Source: Pholiota molesta
Taxonomy: Eukaryota > Basidiomycota > Agaricomycetes > Agaricales > Strophariaceae
DNA: 64,000 nucleotides
NCBI GenBank assembly: GCA_014925825.1
Contig: JACGCK010000001.1
Coordinates: forward strand, 1,240,001-1,304,000
Reading direction: 5' to 3'
Below are positions 36,094 through 48,500 of the stretch, piece after piece. The translations under genes were made by a program, and so were the position numbers. Every line of letters starts with the position of its first letter. Positions within the stretch are counted from its first letter, which is position 1. The notes beneath the pieces are model-generated. The model saw nothing but the letters and a program-made list of their open reading frames with translations. It was not told the origin of the DNA and searched no databases.

Positions 36094-39000
36094 TCATGAA
36101 GCTTCGTTTTGACCATTCAGGGGGAAATCGTCATCTGAAGAGCTTTCACTACTCCAATGAGCTTCTGGTCTGTTGTCAAGGCTCGAATCTAATTGCGAAG
36201 ATCCATGCTCAAAAGAGAATGATGATGGCAGGCCTAATTTCGATATAGAATTGTCGCGAAACCTCGAAAGGAAGCCAGGCTGTTCAGTTCCAGAGGCCTT
36301 GGGACTAGGAGGAACTGTGTCAAGAACTGTGTCATCTACATTGTCTTCATCGATAGTAGGACCTGCTCCTGCTGAGGCCAACTTTCTACGTCGTGCATCC
36401 TTGTCCGAATGGCGGGTTGGAGATGTATCCTTCGACACTTGTCCTCGCCTATAATATGTTGATGCTCGCGCAAAAGCAGCCTCTGCATCAGTATCGACTG
36501 ATAAGGGAACTGAATCTGAACCAGAGCGAGATCCGCTAGGGTACATCGAAGGTTGGCCAGCTGCGGCAAAAGCAGGGTCTTGCACTGTCCTTTGTAGCAA
36601 GAACTGTCTGGGGTCGTTGCGAGATTTGTTTTTGAGGACTCTATGAACAATCTGACGACCAAGCAGAATTTGCTTTTCAATCCTGACTCTATTTTCAACC
36701 ATATGCAGCTGGAGAAGGCGTAAGATGGGACAAACTAAAAACAAGGTGGAAAAAGTCACCTTAGGCCAAGTCACGCTTTGCCCAACCCGAATCATTCGTT
36801 CCAACTCATTTGGATCCGGATCAGTGAGGATTCTAAACCAATCCTATTTCATGATCATCTGAGCCAGAATTTAAGCTTCAAAAATAAGTTGCATACCCAA
36901 AGACGTGTTCTCGGCCATATCCTGCATGCAAAAAAATTGAGACTGGTTGAAACTGGTTAATGTTACAAGACATACGTGACAGCACCGTCAAACCGTTGCA
37001 AAAAGACACTGGACCAGTCCTGACCAATAGCTGCGGTAGAAGTTCCAAATCTCGGATGACTTTGAAATTCTTCGTTAATTCATGCTTCAACCATTGTTCT
37101 GCTGCCGATAGCAAGAAATTTCCTCTCCACCCTGCAAACGTGTGGGTATGAGTCTATAGATAACATAAAATGGCTCACCTTTTCCTTTGCGATGAGCAAC
37201 TGGTTTCCCGGCAGATCCTCGAGAGGCAAAGAAAAAAAGATGGACGTGAGGGTTAACTTGAGATACAAGGGGTGTGTCACTGACAGTAGATGAGTGGAAG
37301 ACCATGATGGGAGAAAGGTTTAGCTTACCATTGAAATACTGATTGAGCGCTTGAACCGGGATATCGACTCTTAATTCTCCCATGAGAAAAGCTAACATGC
37401 TATTTAAAAGGCACAAACCTAAGTGAACCATCTTTGAATCGGCTTCCCCAGCTCCAAGGAACGATGCTTCCATCCTTGAGCTTCTGCATTAGTACGACAG
37501 GATTTAAAATACCAGGAACAGCTGCAGATGCTAGTATCGCAGACCAGATGACGGTATCCGGGGCGGTCATGTAGTTAAGTAGTTTGGTCGGTCTAATCAA
37601 GGGATAAGGCAGACTGCTGTTTTAATTAATGTTGCACTCACGAATGTCTATCAGCAGGTATTACAGATATGTTAAGAATACGCCCTGTTCTCATATATGC
37701 CTCCTTGAAGGTCATAGAACCTCGAGTAAAAAATGCGGACTAAAACGCTTCAGCACTCGTTCTCGCGAATTAATCGATGTTGTTCACCTTTCTTGCCCAT
37801 CTAAAATGTACGCTTCATAAGCAATCTATAATATGGGAGAAGAGAACCTTACTCACGTTACGCTGTCGAACCGAGCTCCCGTTTGCCAGAACCGTTTAAA
37901 CCAGACGTTAAATGCTTCTTCACATGCCGTTATTCGATTGGCAAGTTCAGGGATCAGTAGAACTTTGATTTCTTCGTCTGTCCGTGTGCAAATCAAAGCG
38001 GCGATGAGTCCACCAGCACTTGTTCCTGTTATCACGCGAGGAAGGAGTCCCGCATCGAAAAATGCTTTGACAACACCAAAATGATCTGTAGAATAAGGTT
38101 ACGATTACTTACACCGGATGTAAAGAAGACTAAAACATACAATAACCAAAAGAAGCACCACCAGAAAGACACAAGGCCGAGATACCTGTATGATCGCAGT
38201 TTCAGCGAAATTTTTGCACAATCAAATACAATACTTGCCCAGATTTGTATTCGCACTCTTAAAGAAGCGTCTCTTCTCGTCGATGGATAGTTCTGGAGTC
38301 TCCCGGATGAACGTAAGAGACCTTTCCAGTTCGTCAAAATATGCTGCAATACATGTGAATGAGATCATATCAAAATATAGCAATATTCTCACATTCAATT
38401 AGGTCTTTGGTTCCGAAAAATGTCTATTAAATTATGTCAATTGATTCGAAATTAAAGAATAGACACTTCGCAAGGGACCCACTTCGCAGTATAGTCTGTG
38501 TGAAATTAGCAGCCTCAGAACATGCCAATCTGAGCAAGCAATTTAGGAAGCATACCTCGCAGATTCGACACCTGCAAAATTTGATCGAATACAGGTCTCC
38601 AGCACACCCAGACAGCCTCTCACGTCATTGTTCTCCCGTAGACTCCTAAGAGATCGTTTTACCTTGATCATAAAGTAAATTTACTATTTTCAATCATTCG
38701 CAAGCGCTTGCCTTTCGCACAAGTTTCCAATCGTAGAAAGGATCTTCATCTGTTTTTTTCCAGGCTTGGAAATCTAGATATTCATCTAATATGATGGCTG
38801 CCTCTTTCCATTGCTGAAAAAACATATCACTGTTACTTTGCTTTGTTTCAACTCACAATTCACTCACATCATATGTGCGGGCGCTTCTAAGGTTCTTCCG
38901 TAGTCGTCCTTTTTGCCCTCGCCCTATGGATCCAAGCATGATTTAAAATATAACAGATGAACGAAGATCGAAAGTATATACATGCGGAGATCCATTCCTT

Positions 39001-39561
39001 GGTGTTGACTAATTGTCTGATGACAACATAAAGTCCGAATTCAGCCATGATGAAGAGGAAGATGAAGAACTAAAGAAATTTGTAAGGCTAGTTTCAGGCA
39101 ACTTCTTCACAAACTAAAACACACCAGTAATGGCCAGCGCAGAATCAAGAAGAGGTAATCACTCCGTTTGTCATGTTCTTTTTTTTTCTTGCTGCGCCTG
39201 ATTTAAATCAAGAGCATTAGCAGCAGGTATAGCTGATGTAGGAGGATCACAAACCGTTTGACTTTCAGGTTTATTGGGGCAAAATCGGAAAGAGCAGAAA
39301 TCTTTCGGATCCTGAGGTGGTTCGGATGACTATACAAAGGCGTTCCAGGGACTTGAGGAGAAGCTGCATCTCCTTGGTAGTCGAAATAAGATTCGTCTAA
39401 TTCTAGTGCATGCGCGAACGCTTCCATATGCCTGTGAAAGGTATGTCATTTGAAATTATTGAAAGAGCTGAACGTAGAACGTACGATTCATCAACAAAAT
39501 CTTCAGCAAGCAATGCTTCGGTGGAGAGTTTAGAGCCATTTCCAGAGTTGCGGTTGGTCAT
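36094..39561 (-). CDS. Patatin-like triacylglycerol lipase (Tgl3/4/5, SDP1 type)
   Basis: Starts MTNRNSGNGSKLSTEALLAE (39561). A hydrophobic N-terminal stretch (YLFLILRWPLL, FFIFLFIMAEFGLYVVIRQL) and the DUF3336 region (QWKEAAIILDEYLDFQAWKK, YDWKLVRKVKRSLRSLREN) precede the patatin domain: oxyanion loop LSGGASFG, nucleophile VITGTSAGGLIAAL (Ser of GTSAG), and the catalytic Asp in RFKDGSL. The C-terminal tail is Ser-rich and disordered (LDNRPEAHWSSESSSDDD), ending QNEAS. Tgl-type lipases mobilise triacylglycerol at lipid droplets; the hydrophobic segment may anchor it there. One intron (38186-38238) appears to be of the GC-AG class. Many introns in all. Confidence 0.92.
38186..38238 (-). other. 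GC-AG intron within the lipase gene
   Basis: The junction N-L-G/I-S-A-L-C-L-S-G-G is only in frame if the intron starts GCAAGT at 38238 and ends CATACAG at 38186, 53 nt long. No GT donor nearby preserves the frame. GCAAGT is the usual form of this minor donor class. Confidence 0.75.
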
Positions 39562-41318
39562 ATAGAAGAAATAGTGCAAGACACTGCAGCAATGCTTGTT
39601 GCTCTAGAATTATAAAACGGTCTACTTGTATAAATGAATATAGGACAGCGATATTAGCGTTGGTAGTTTGGAGTTAAGCAGGTATTGTGCTGGTATTAGG
39701 CCAACTGACGGCAGATCATACAAGCGAGCTCCTCAAATGCTCCTCAAAGGCCTCAACGTTCAACACCGACGACTCGGAGTCCGAGGACCATGGCCGATTG
39801 GCATCGTGATCATTATGATCTCACGTGATTACATCACAGTCACATAACAACCCCTCAGCTGGGCCCTGGCCCTGGGCCCTGGCTCGCCGTTCCAGTTTCA
39901 TGCTCTCCATGCATCTGTAAAAACTACACAAAGGCAGCCAGTAAGTCAGAGTCTCAGACAGCATAAGTCTTACAACGGACTCCATCCAAACTGCGCCAGG
40001 ACCAACACGCATTCTGACATCATCCCATGCCGGCGCCCTCTTACAGCTTTCTGTCTGCACTGGACTCGGACTGCTACTTGAATCTAACTCTGAGGTTCTA
40101 CTTTATACGTGCGCTGTTTTTGGAACTGAGCAACTACCAAAGCCTCATTCAAAACTCTGATGCTTGTGCTTGAATCTTGACCTCCGCAACCTAGCTTATG
40201 TGTGTAGTTCATTGCCTCTTGTCTACATTCGATCTTAATTCGTCCCTTTTGAAAGCATCTGCTCTACCTCATTCCCTAGAAATCACTACACTGCAGGCCG
40301 ACAACTTATATTCCCGCATGTGTAAATATCCCTTCAACACGGGTCTTCCTACATGATAATCTATCTCAGAACAAGCACTTTTATTTATGGAGCAAGAGCA
40401 ACCGTTTCCCTTTCGTCATGTCGTTGCTGCAGTCTGCAGATATGCATAATAAACATAGTCCTCTGTTTCTATGGACTATCAGAAGTTCCAGATCCTGTTG
40501 ACCGACTGAGTCCGAGTCGCTCTTCGTAGCTCTTCATTCGGAGAGACCTTTGACATTTCAATGAAATAGTCTGCTATTACTTGTGTATTCCGATTGGACC
40601 TTTGAATCCTGTCCTCGTGGCCGCCTATGTATATCTAGACATTGAATCTTGATCAACTACGCTCTTTGAGATAATTCTTACACCCCATTGGCAATAACAA
40701 CTTCGCAACGAAGACAGGGATGCTGACATTCAAGTTTAAATTGTTCATATGGAATCTTGATGTTGTCCATTGCGATATATAACTACGGTATTATGAGCTC
40801 GGCGACCTGGGGAATTTGAGGACTCCATTAGGCTCCATTCTTATCTGAATGATCATCTGGCGTCATACGATTATCTCCTTTTCTCCCTTCAAAGTTCGTG
40901 TCGATTCCCACTCCCTTCGTACCCATTTTACATAGTGGAGAACCCATCTTTTTTGTGCATCATATATGGCGACCTTCGCAGTTTTCCATATTATATGATG
41001 ACATCCGAGTTACAAAGCTTTGAAGACACCGACCAGCACCGACCGCGGCAGCTCCATTATTTGAATTTTGGTGAGTAGAGAGATTCGAAAGCTATTTTTG
41101 CAACTGCTGCGGACAGAAATAACTATCTGATTGCTGTCAGCTGCTATCGATGGATTGATTATCTCTTGATCGCGCAACGAGAATTATTTTTAGCTCTGAG
41201 GAGCTTTGGGATGTATCCACCTGGAAAAGGTATATAAACCCTACTTTGCGCCTCACCAGCTCTCCAGATCTTCTCTTCCACATCTTAACTCCTCACTCAC
41301 CCACATTATCTGATTACC
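39562..41318. promoter_or_regulatory. Long intergenic region upstream of the CipC-like gene
   Basis: About 1.75 kb with no coding pattern I trust on either strand. It contains a GGGCCCTGGCC repeat (39861-39883), CACGTGATTACATCAC near 39822, and CT-rich stretches. TATATAAA at 41231-41238 lies 81 bases before the CipC start and is followed by a pyrimidine-rich leader, a strong-looking core promoter. The length suggests extensive regulatory sequence or an unrecognised non-coding transcript. Confidence 0.5.
41231..41238 (+). promoter_or_regulatory. TATA box of the CipC-like gene
   Basis: TATATAAA, followed by a CT-rich 5' leader with repeated CTCAC and CCACAT elements up to the ATG at 41319. The spacing fits transcription starting around 41265-41280. 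Confidence 0.65.
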
Positions 41319-41912
41319 ATGGGTTGGTTCGACAGTGACTCTGACCAAAGTGCCGCCTATGATCAGGTTAGTTTCAACTTACACCTCTGCCATCATCCCA
41401 ATGCTAATGCATCTCAGGTGGTCAATGCTCCCCACAAGGCCGAGCTCTCTCATGAGCTCCTCGCTGCCGCGGCTTCCTACGAGGTAGGTATTGCTGGACT
41501 ATATATATATATATATATATATATATTCATCTCTCTATCTATAGGCTGCCAAGGCTTATGAGAAGCACGTCGCAGCAAATGGACAGCCCGACTCCCATGC
41601 AAAGGCGAAGGAAATCTTGTACGCTTCCATTGTATTGATTAGCAGTGAAGACCCTCTCTGACCAACATGTAGAGCCGCCCTATCTGGCGGTTTCATCGAC
41701 CGCATGGTGGAGACCAAGGGTGTAAGTCCCTTAAACCTTTTCAGTTGCTCAATCAAACCTCTTAATACTGTACATTCAGCTCGATTTTGTCGATCGCGAG
41801 AAAGCCAAGCATCACGGTAGATATTTTCTAATCCAGAATCTTTTGATGACGAACTCATATCTGTTATTTAGCCAACAAACAGCTTGAAGAAGTCTCCGCC
41901 AATGATTATTGA
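41319..41912 (+). CDS. CipC-like small protein (DUF3759)
   Basis: A protein of roughly 100 residues: MGWFDSDSDQSAAYDQV, then NAPHKAELSHELLAAAASYE, AAKAYEKHVAANGQPDSHAK, ALSGGFIDRMVETKGLDFVD and the end KQLEEVSANDY at 41912. This matches the CipC family (concanamycin-induced protein C), small, abundant, stress- and host-responsive proteins of unknown biochemical role. Five short exons; the second intron contains an (AT)n run at 41501-41526. The strong TATA-containing promoter fits high inducible expression. Confidence 0.9.
41501..41526. repeat. (AT)13 microsatellite in CipC intron
   Basis: A 26-base pure AT dinucleotide run lies within the second intron of the CipC-like gene and just precedes a TCTCTATCTATAG acceptor. 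Confidence 0.9.
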
Positions 41913-42104
41913 AGACCAAATTATTTGTAGTTTATAAGTAGTGGCCATGGATGCCCCAATCGATGATGTCATAACCGGTCACCGGTCAACCTTTATTCTG
42001 GACAATAAATATATTTCCTTGTTACCTCCGCCGTGCACTTTCGACAATGCATCAAAATATCGCCTTTCTTCTTTCATCCTCATTTTCAGACAGAGTCTAG
42101 GATC

Positions 42105-43919
42105 ATGGCTTATGCTTCTCCAACATCCATTAACCCGCCACCTGAGCCTGGACCTTCATCATATGTTAAGGGTACGGTCATATTACTCGTTTTATCATTA
42201 GCTCTTCTATTGGTTGCAAAGTGGGTTTATCAGTCCCAGCGGTGTCGACAAACCAGCTTCGGCTCTGAAGATAGTTGGCGTGCTCGCTCTTTACGCTCGC
42301 AGCTGGGCGACAATCTCTTCTCGTCTGAAAATGCCCTCTGCAAACCACCAAAGGAAAAAGGAAAATCTGGCCTTTTAGTGGGTCTTTTTGGCTCACCCTC
42401 CTGGGAAACGAGATATTCCAACATGTTTCAAATGGCCTCTGAACAAGTATCGTTAAATCACGCGCTGCATTTAGCGGCAACCCCTCACCGTCATGGATCC
42501 AACTATCGATTCACAACCAGTCCTCAGAGTAAACAAGCCGAAGATTCTTCATTCGCAAGATGCTATTCTCATCATCTTTCTCAGGCTGAGTTAGGTCTGC
42601 AAACATTCTGCGAACCTTTGCTAGTTGGGCCGCCACCTGCGATGACATCTAACACGTATCCTCCGTGGAGCTTGAATCGACCTGTTTCTTCACATGCTTC
42701 CAACGATCTATTCCAATCCTCTAGATTTGGATTACTGTTCGATCCAACTGTCCGCCTCATACCCGATTGCGGTGCTCACCGTGACTGCATTTTCAATTTT
42801 CCAGAATCTACGCACTGCAATACTCCCGGTTCCCATGATTCTCTTCCCTCTTCTCTGTCCAATTGTAAATCTATGCATGTACATTCATGGGACGCTGGGA
42901 CACGCGTTCGGTCAACTTCTCGCTCTGCCTTGGAGAGTAAACCACATTTCTGCCATAGTTCGAATAGAAGTTCGCAGCCCAAACCCTTCCAAACTATCCC
43001 GCGCGGGGTCGAAGCCGCTGTAGAACAAGCTGAGAGCATTTACCTGATATCGCCTCCTAGTACTCCGATTTCTCTATCCAAGCAGTCGACGGGCTCAACT
43101 TCAGGACAAGGTTGCAATGAATCTCTCAGTTCGAAGCACAACTGGACCATGCCCATATTTGCGTCCAGGCATGCAGTTGATGCCCTCGGGCCTTCTATGA
43201 AACGAGAAAACGCGACAATTCCTAGCCCCGCTTATGTCTCTGTTATCGACGTCGACGGGGCCGTCGGGGACGTTAAACCTAATCTCAGAACATCATCGTC
43301 TTCACAGCAGCAGAAGCTCAATCCTAAGATCGGGCGTTCTCCATTACGAACTATGTTTCTCCATGATAGTGGAGATACTGACAACAAATTTTGCGATATT
43401 TCAGAGACAAATCATGCTTCTATCGAGGAATCCCTTCCCAGATCGAACTCGAGGATTATCGACAATGCTAAACTGTCCAGTGGCCATCGAAGAAAACCAT
43501 ATAGATATCAGACGAAACTTCGCGCCAAAGGCTTCAAGGAGAGGACGAAAAATCAAGATTCCGAATCTTTGTTTGACCTTATTCAAGAACTTGTACGGGA
43601 AACCAATGCATGGGATGACAGCCTTTTTGTCGACCACAAATTCAGGGCCATGATTGATGATTCCAAGCAGGTTATCGCTGTGTCTCTTCCAAACAAACAT
43701 AAAGGATGGAGAAGATCCCATAGATTACGACACCCGAGTACTCGAGTCCTTGAAGGAATTCCAGAAATGGAAGGTATGAGTGTCGATTTGCGTTTGAGTA
43801 ATCAGTGTAGATTTGACACCCTTTCCCAAGCTGAAATCACCTTGGAAGAAGAAGATGAGGCGGCTAAGCAATTAAAGCTTTCGGAATGTTTATTCCGCAC
43901 AGAGGATCCTCCCGAGTGA
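42105..43919 (+). CDS. Single-exon, single-pass membrane protein, unknown
   Basis: A 604-residue frame without introns, unusual among its neighbours. Starts MAYASPTSINPPPEPGPSSY; one membrane segment at about residues 24-42 (GTVILLVLSLALLLVAKWVY), followed by a basic, Ser-rich, low-complexity region. The C-terminal 130 residues look more ordered: RTKNQDSESLFDLIQELVRE, NAWDDSLFVDHKFRAMIDDS, then an acidic end (TLEEEDEAAKQLKLSECLFR). The positive charges after the helix suggest the long C-terminal part is cytosolic. I do not recognise the family. The open frame extends upstream from a GTG, but ATG 42105 is the first methionine that makes sense. Confidence 0.75.
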   Translation: MAYASPTSINPPPEPGPSSYVKGTVILLVLSLALLLVAKWVYQSQRCRQTSFGSEDSWRARSLRSQLGDNLFSSENALCKPPKEKGKSGLLVGLFGSPSWETRYSNMFQMASEQVSLNHALHLAATPHRHGSNYRFTTSPQSKQAEDSSFARCYSHHLSQAELGLQTFCEPLLVGPPPAMTSNTYPPWSLNRPVSSHASNDLFQSSRFGLLFDPTVRLIPDCGAHRDCIFNFPESTHCNTPGSHDSLPSSLSNCKSMHVHSWDAGTRVRSTSRSALESKPHFCHSSNRSSQPKPFQTIPRGVEAAVEQAESIYLISPPSTPISLSKQSTGSTSGQGCNESLSSKHNWTMPIFASRHAVDALGPSMKRENATIPSPAYVSVIDVDGAVGDVKPNLRTSSSSQQQKLNPKIGRSPLRTMFLHDSGDTDNKFCDISETNHASIEESLPRSNSRIIDNAKLSSGHRRKPYRYQTKLRAKGFKERTKNQDSESLFDLIQELVRETNAWDDSLFVDHKFRAMIDDSKQVIAVSLPNKHKGWRRSHRLRHPSTRVLEGIPEMEGMSVDLRLSNQCRFDTLSQAEITLEEEDEAAKQLKLSECLFRTEDPPE

Positions 43920-44321
43920 GTTGTTTCCTCTGTTTTGCAACTTGAAAGCCGGTCGAGGTTAATTCCTCTTTGCTTCAAAGCATGATCGGAATAGCTCAGT
44001 GAATGTGGATTGGGCTCAAATTAATAACGAGACAATGATTTATTTGATCGAATTGTTGATGATAAATCCATCTCTCTGATCGTTGACGCGAAGTGTATTT
44101 TTTCTTGATTTTTTTCTTAACTCGTAGCATATAAGTGTCACGATTTCTCAGACTGAACGCGAACAGTAACGTCATGTGCATAGTGACTTGAATCATGGCT
44201 CTCGCTATCATCTGTCACGGCCTCAAGTAGCCTGAAGTCTGTTAACCGAGCTCCTTCGATTTGGTCGACAGCCACTAGTCAGATCTGAACCATTTCAACC
44301 CATATTCGTTTGAAGTGCACC
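43920..44321. other. Intergenic upstream of MED20
   Basis: Short AT-rich spacer between two same-strand genes. No terminator, RNA gene or repeat recognised; the MED20 promoter should lie here. Confidence 0.35.
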
Positions 44322-45361
44322 ATGGGGTTTACCGGGTCTGCAACCTTTGGCTTTAAATCCTTCGATCAGGGTTGACGCCCAGATAAACAGTCTAGCTCGG
44401 TGGCTCAATGCACCCCCAACCGGCCTTCAACTAGTACGAGATAACCTAGTTTTAAATCATAATGTACGCTAAACTTTAAACTCACGGATTTGTTTATACT
44501 GATAGAAGTTGTAGGCTCAATTTCGCGGCAAATGGTATCTTTCTGTCAAATCCTACCGTTCTCAATTAGGCGAGATTCCTGGCTATCAAGTTCCAACCGA
44601 ACGGAATATGTATGCACTCACTTTGGATGAAAACGTCTTCATTCTCCTTGAAGATCCGGCTGCTCCTAGCAGAGCAGATGTCCTGGCAGCAGCTCCGCCT
44701 GGCCAAGAAGCTGTCTATCTTCAAAGCCCGTCCCATTACAGGAATACCTTCTTGACTATCAAGCCTCCAGGTGCATTAGAACAACTATTAACTCAAATCA
44801 AAGCAAGATGGATCTCAGTGCGACAACCTTCCTCCAATCAAAGAAGTCAAACCAGCGGGCAACAGTTGATCATTGACGGTCAAACCTTTGCCATTGGTAC
44901 AGATTGGCTAGTTCGTATCGGGAATGTAATCTTAGCAGGTGGTGCAGTGAAGGGAATGCTACTTGAGGTAAGTTCTTTGCATTGGGAGCCTATTCATTGT
45001 AAGCTAATTGAAACAGGCGGAATATCTCCCATTGCCCGTCCTCCATTCAGAGATTGCCGATGGCACTTCTGAACTGCTGTCCAACTTGCTGACTTCCATC
45101 CTACCTAATATCAGAGATGCAAAAACTGTGGCTGTTACGATCAGTGATGCCCAATGGGAGGATGTTTTATGGGATCGAGAGGAGGAGTTGAAATGCATGA
45201 ACATGAATAATGCAACACCGAATAGTCAAAGTAATGATCCTTACGCCTGGGATGAGGGCGATAGCGTGGAATGGAAGGAAGGTGACTGGGTAGGTGTAGA
45301 TAGAGATCAACGGTCTGCATTCTTAATCATGGGTGCTCTTCGTTCGGAAGGTCTTCTCTAG
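44322..45361 (+). CDS. MED20: Mediator complex subunit 20 (Med20/Srb2)
   Basis: Exon 1 is only 14 nt (44322-44335, MGFTG); a 55-nt intron follows, then LARWLNAPPTGLQLVRDNLV, a second intron, and AQFRGKWYLSVKSYRS. Downstream come YALTLDENVFILLED, LLTQIKARWISVRQPSS, IDGQTFAIGTDWLVRIGNVI, LAGGAVKGMLLEAEYLPLP, and a C-terminal acidic stretch (DPYAWDEGDSVEWKEGDW) ending RSEGLL at 45361. The GFTGLARW start, the YRS segment and the DWLVRIGN motif identify the TBP-fold head subunit Med20, which links Mediator to RNA polymerase II. Converges with TRA1 at 183 bp. Confidence 0.93.
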
Positions 45362-45544
45362 AAGTTTGATAGGTGTAAAATACAACAATTTCTTTGAAGT
45401 CAGGTACATAATTTACAACTGAGGTTACTGAAGACCGATAGACATTGGAATGCGAAAGAGCAACAGAAATAAGAATGCTGGAATGAGATGGAACTACGGT
45501 GCGTAAACAGGGATTTATAAATTGCTGGTAGAAAATTTGAATGA

Positions 45545-48500
45545 TCAAAACCATGGTTGATACAGCTCTCCCATCTTGGCAAGTTGGATAGGGTTGGTAG
45601 CGCTCGAGATCAAGTTTGTCACTGTCTGAACAACAGGGACATTCGCGTTCAAGCCGTTGTTAATAGCTGCCTATAAAAGGGTGTCAGAGTAATCCCTTCG
45701 AAAAAAGAAGAAAGAAAAACATTATCTCTCTCCAGTTTACAGGCCATGATTTCAGCCCGTTTGACGATTTGTTCAGTATGTGCGGCGACACTCTTCCTAA
45801 AATCCCCATCAATGTGCCATGCGCGGCCACGCATTGATAACCAAGCAGACACTTCATCTCTACTGAGAAGACATAGTTGTTGTTCCAAGTCAAACTATTG
45901 AAAGATAAGTTTGTCATTAACAGACTTTTCAGTAGAGAGAATTATGTTTTACCTCTGGTTCCGTCAGAGACCTCCCAATCGACATGATTCCTGAGGTTAG
46001 GATGCCTTCGGTGAATATCGGACCCAGGAATTTTGCATGTTGGGAGTAAGGCGAAATGGGACAACATCACTCGTAGCAAAGACAGGGGTTTGTCCAGATA
46101 CACCTGATGATACACAGTGATATTCAGAATTAAGTTCAAATGCGACGAATTTATGCGAAGATTAAGCACCTGGTAATAGTTCCGTCATGGCGACTAATCC
46201 AGTGGTTCGCGAGACTTGGAACCTCGCAGGATGTCGACTGGAAAGGGAGAAAGTATAGGTCATAAAGCTACATGAAGCAATCTGCAAGGCAAATTGTTTC
46301 CGCATGCGCCATAGCTCATCAGGTCCATTCATCGAGCGAACCATGTACTAAAAAAGTGAGCATAGCGTATTAATGGTTGAAAGGGCGCTTACGTTGGTAA
46401 GGACGTTGTCCGGAATCATTTTGGCACTAATTTCATCACATGAGTCTTTCTTCAGGGTAACATACTCCACTTTGGTAGGCTATTTCCACAAACAATGAGG
46501 TTGATTGTTCTTTAGAGGAAGGAATACGTACTTGTTTCTTTGCGAATTGTTGACGGTAATCACGAAGGACTTTCCGAACCTTCTCCCCCATAAACAGAAT
46601 AGGCTCCTCCCTGGAAATCCCTCTCGCTTCACAATGGAGGTCGTAAATGTCACCAAACGAAATATATGAAGAGTCTGTTTGATAGAGGCGAACGCTGGGA
46701 CTACATGATATTGTTGCCGGAAGGTGGAAGGTCAAATTCCGCTTTCTGCTTTCTTTGTTCCTACTGAGAGCACTAAAGTCGGGGATCAGCACCACCAGAT
46801 ATATGTCAAGTAAAGTGAAGCTTACCTGTTAAAGGTTCGGAAGATTTGAATAACCCTGTCTTCTCGTCGATATTGGCGATGACAAGGTAGTTGTACAGTG
46901 AATGATGTCTTGGAATTGTCGTTGCCATGCATCGTGAGCCGCTTCCACCACGATCCATTTGAGCGGCAGTTTTCGAACTTGGGAGCAAACTTTTGGATTC
47001 GGACAAAATATTGATTAGAGTCTTTGTCCTAGAAGAGCGAGCAAGTGTTAGATAAGACTATAGGCCTATGTTGTTGTCGCTTACCTCCGTATATTGACCA
47101 GGTATTTCGATTTCATCTATCTTGCTATACTGGAATTCGGTCAGATAATGGCTGAGAACGGCCAGAGGCTGCAAACGAGGTCGAGCATCCAGGAACGTCT
47201 CGAACTTGTTACGCCATTGTTGGAGGCGTTGGATGTATTCATAGTGGGTTGGCTTGTTAAGTAGAAAGTCCTCCTCGTATTCTTTCTGTTCGATTGGTGA
47301 GTTCGATTGCCATATCCATGGGAAGAATTGACTGACTTTCACAAATGCAGGCATACTCTGAGACATCCGTGTTAGGGTTGTAATGGTGTTTGCTGTTAAT
47401 AATCCATCATCTTCTGGGGAGTTGATTCGAATAACATAATTCTAGAACGGGTGAAGTTAATTAGACCGATTTGGGACTCTTAAATGTGATGAAATACCTG
47501 AATGGCGTCTGAAAGGAGCATGCAAATGCTGCGATATACTTCTTCTTCTGGGGTTGGCTTGAATTTGTGGTGCACTTGATCGACCATTGTTTCCAGGCTG
47601 AGCATTAAGAGAGGAAAGGTCGTTTTCAGTGTTTGCAGAATTTCGTCAACGTGCTCCCAAGCCGCGCGAGGGTGTGAGTTTGGATCACTGATGTTGAGGT
47701 TCGACGGCAGAGCGATTGCAGAGGCATTATTGGCGGAAGAATCAGGGGTCGAAGTGGGAGGCGCTGGAGTTATTGGATCTGTAGTGTCATTGGCATCTTT
47801 AGGCTGATCTACGCTGGGTCGCCTGGCTGAATCTACGGAGGCTTGAGCTGCTGCGGCTCTAGCCGCCATTGCCTTCTTCAAGAGTAGCATCTCTTCGCGA
47901 CTAGTACGAAGCTGATAGAATATTGCCTGCATCAAAAATCAATAACATGTAACTGAAATATATGAATGAGTTCAAAGATTACCTGAGGATAATGCCTAGA
48001 GAGATTTAAAAGAAGATAGCGGGCCTGTTTCCATTCGCGGTGCGACAGCGAGGAGAATAGCTGGGGTACGAATGTAATCCAAAACCAAAATGCAGCATCT
48101 CCTTTGTAAGTGTCGAAAGCACGGGAGATTGTAGATGAATTATCATCCAAGCTTAAAAGCCACAAGATGCGAGCAAGAAGTGGTCGACTTTTGCCATTTT
48201 TGTATAAACCAGCTGCCTGAAGATAACAGCTTACGGCGTTTGCGGCTTGACTAAGGTCATTGGGGAACTCTTTGAACACGCGGTCGCTGAAACGCCCCCA
48301 TTCCGCCCATGCCTTTGGTTGCATCATATCCAGTTGGACAGCCTGACCGAAAGATAAGGTTGCTTCGTCATTCCGATTAAGCCGCGAATGGAACATCCCT
48401 TTGAGGGTATAGAACTCTGCCTTTTGAGCAGTAGAGAAGAACATGAGGTTTGTATTGTTTATAACTTCCAATCCTGCTTGAAGGTCATTTGGTTTCTGAT

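Noticed and set aside
39640..39720. Possible 5S rRNA or tRNA-like fragment (GGAGTTAAGCAGG-type sequence)
   Set aside because: The rest of the stretch does not match the 5S pattern and no cloverleaf can be folded by eye.
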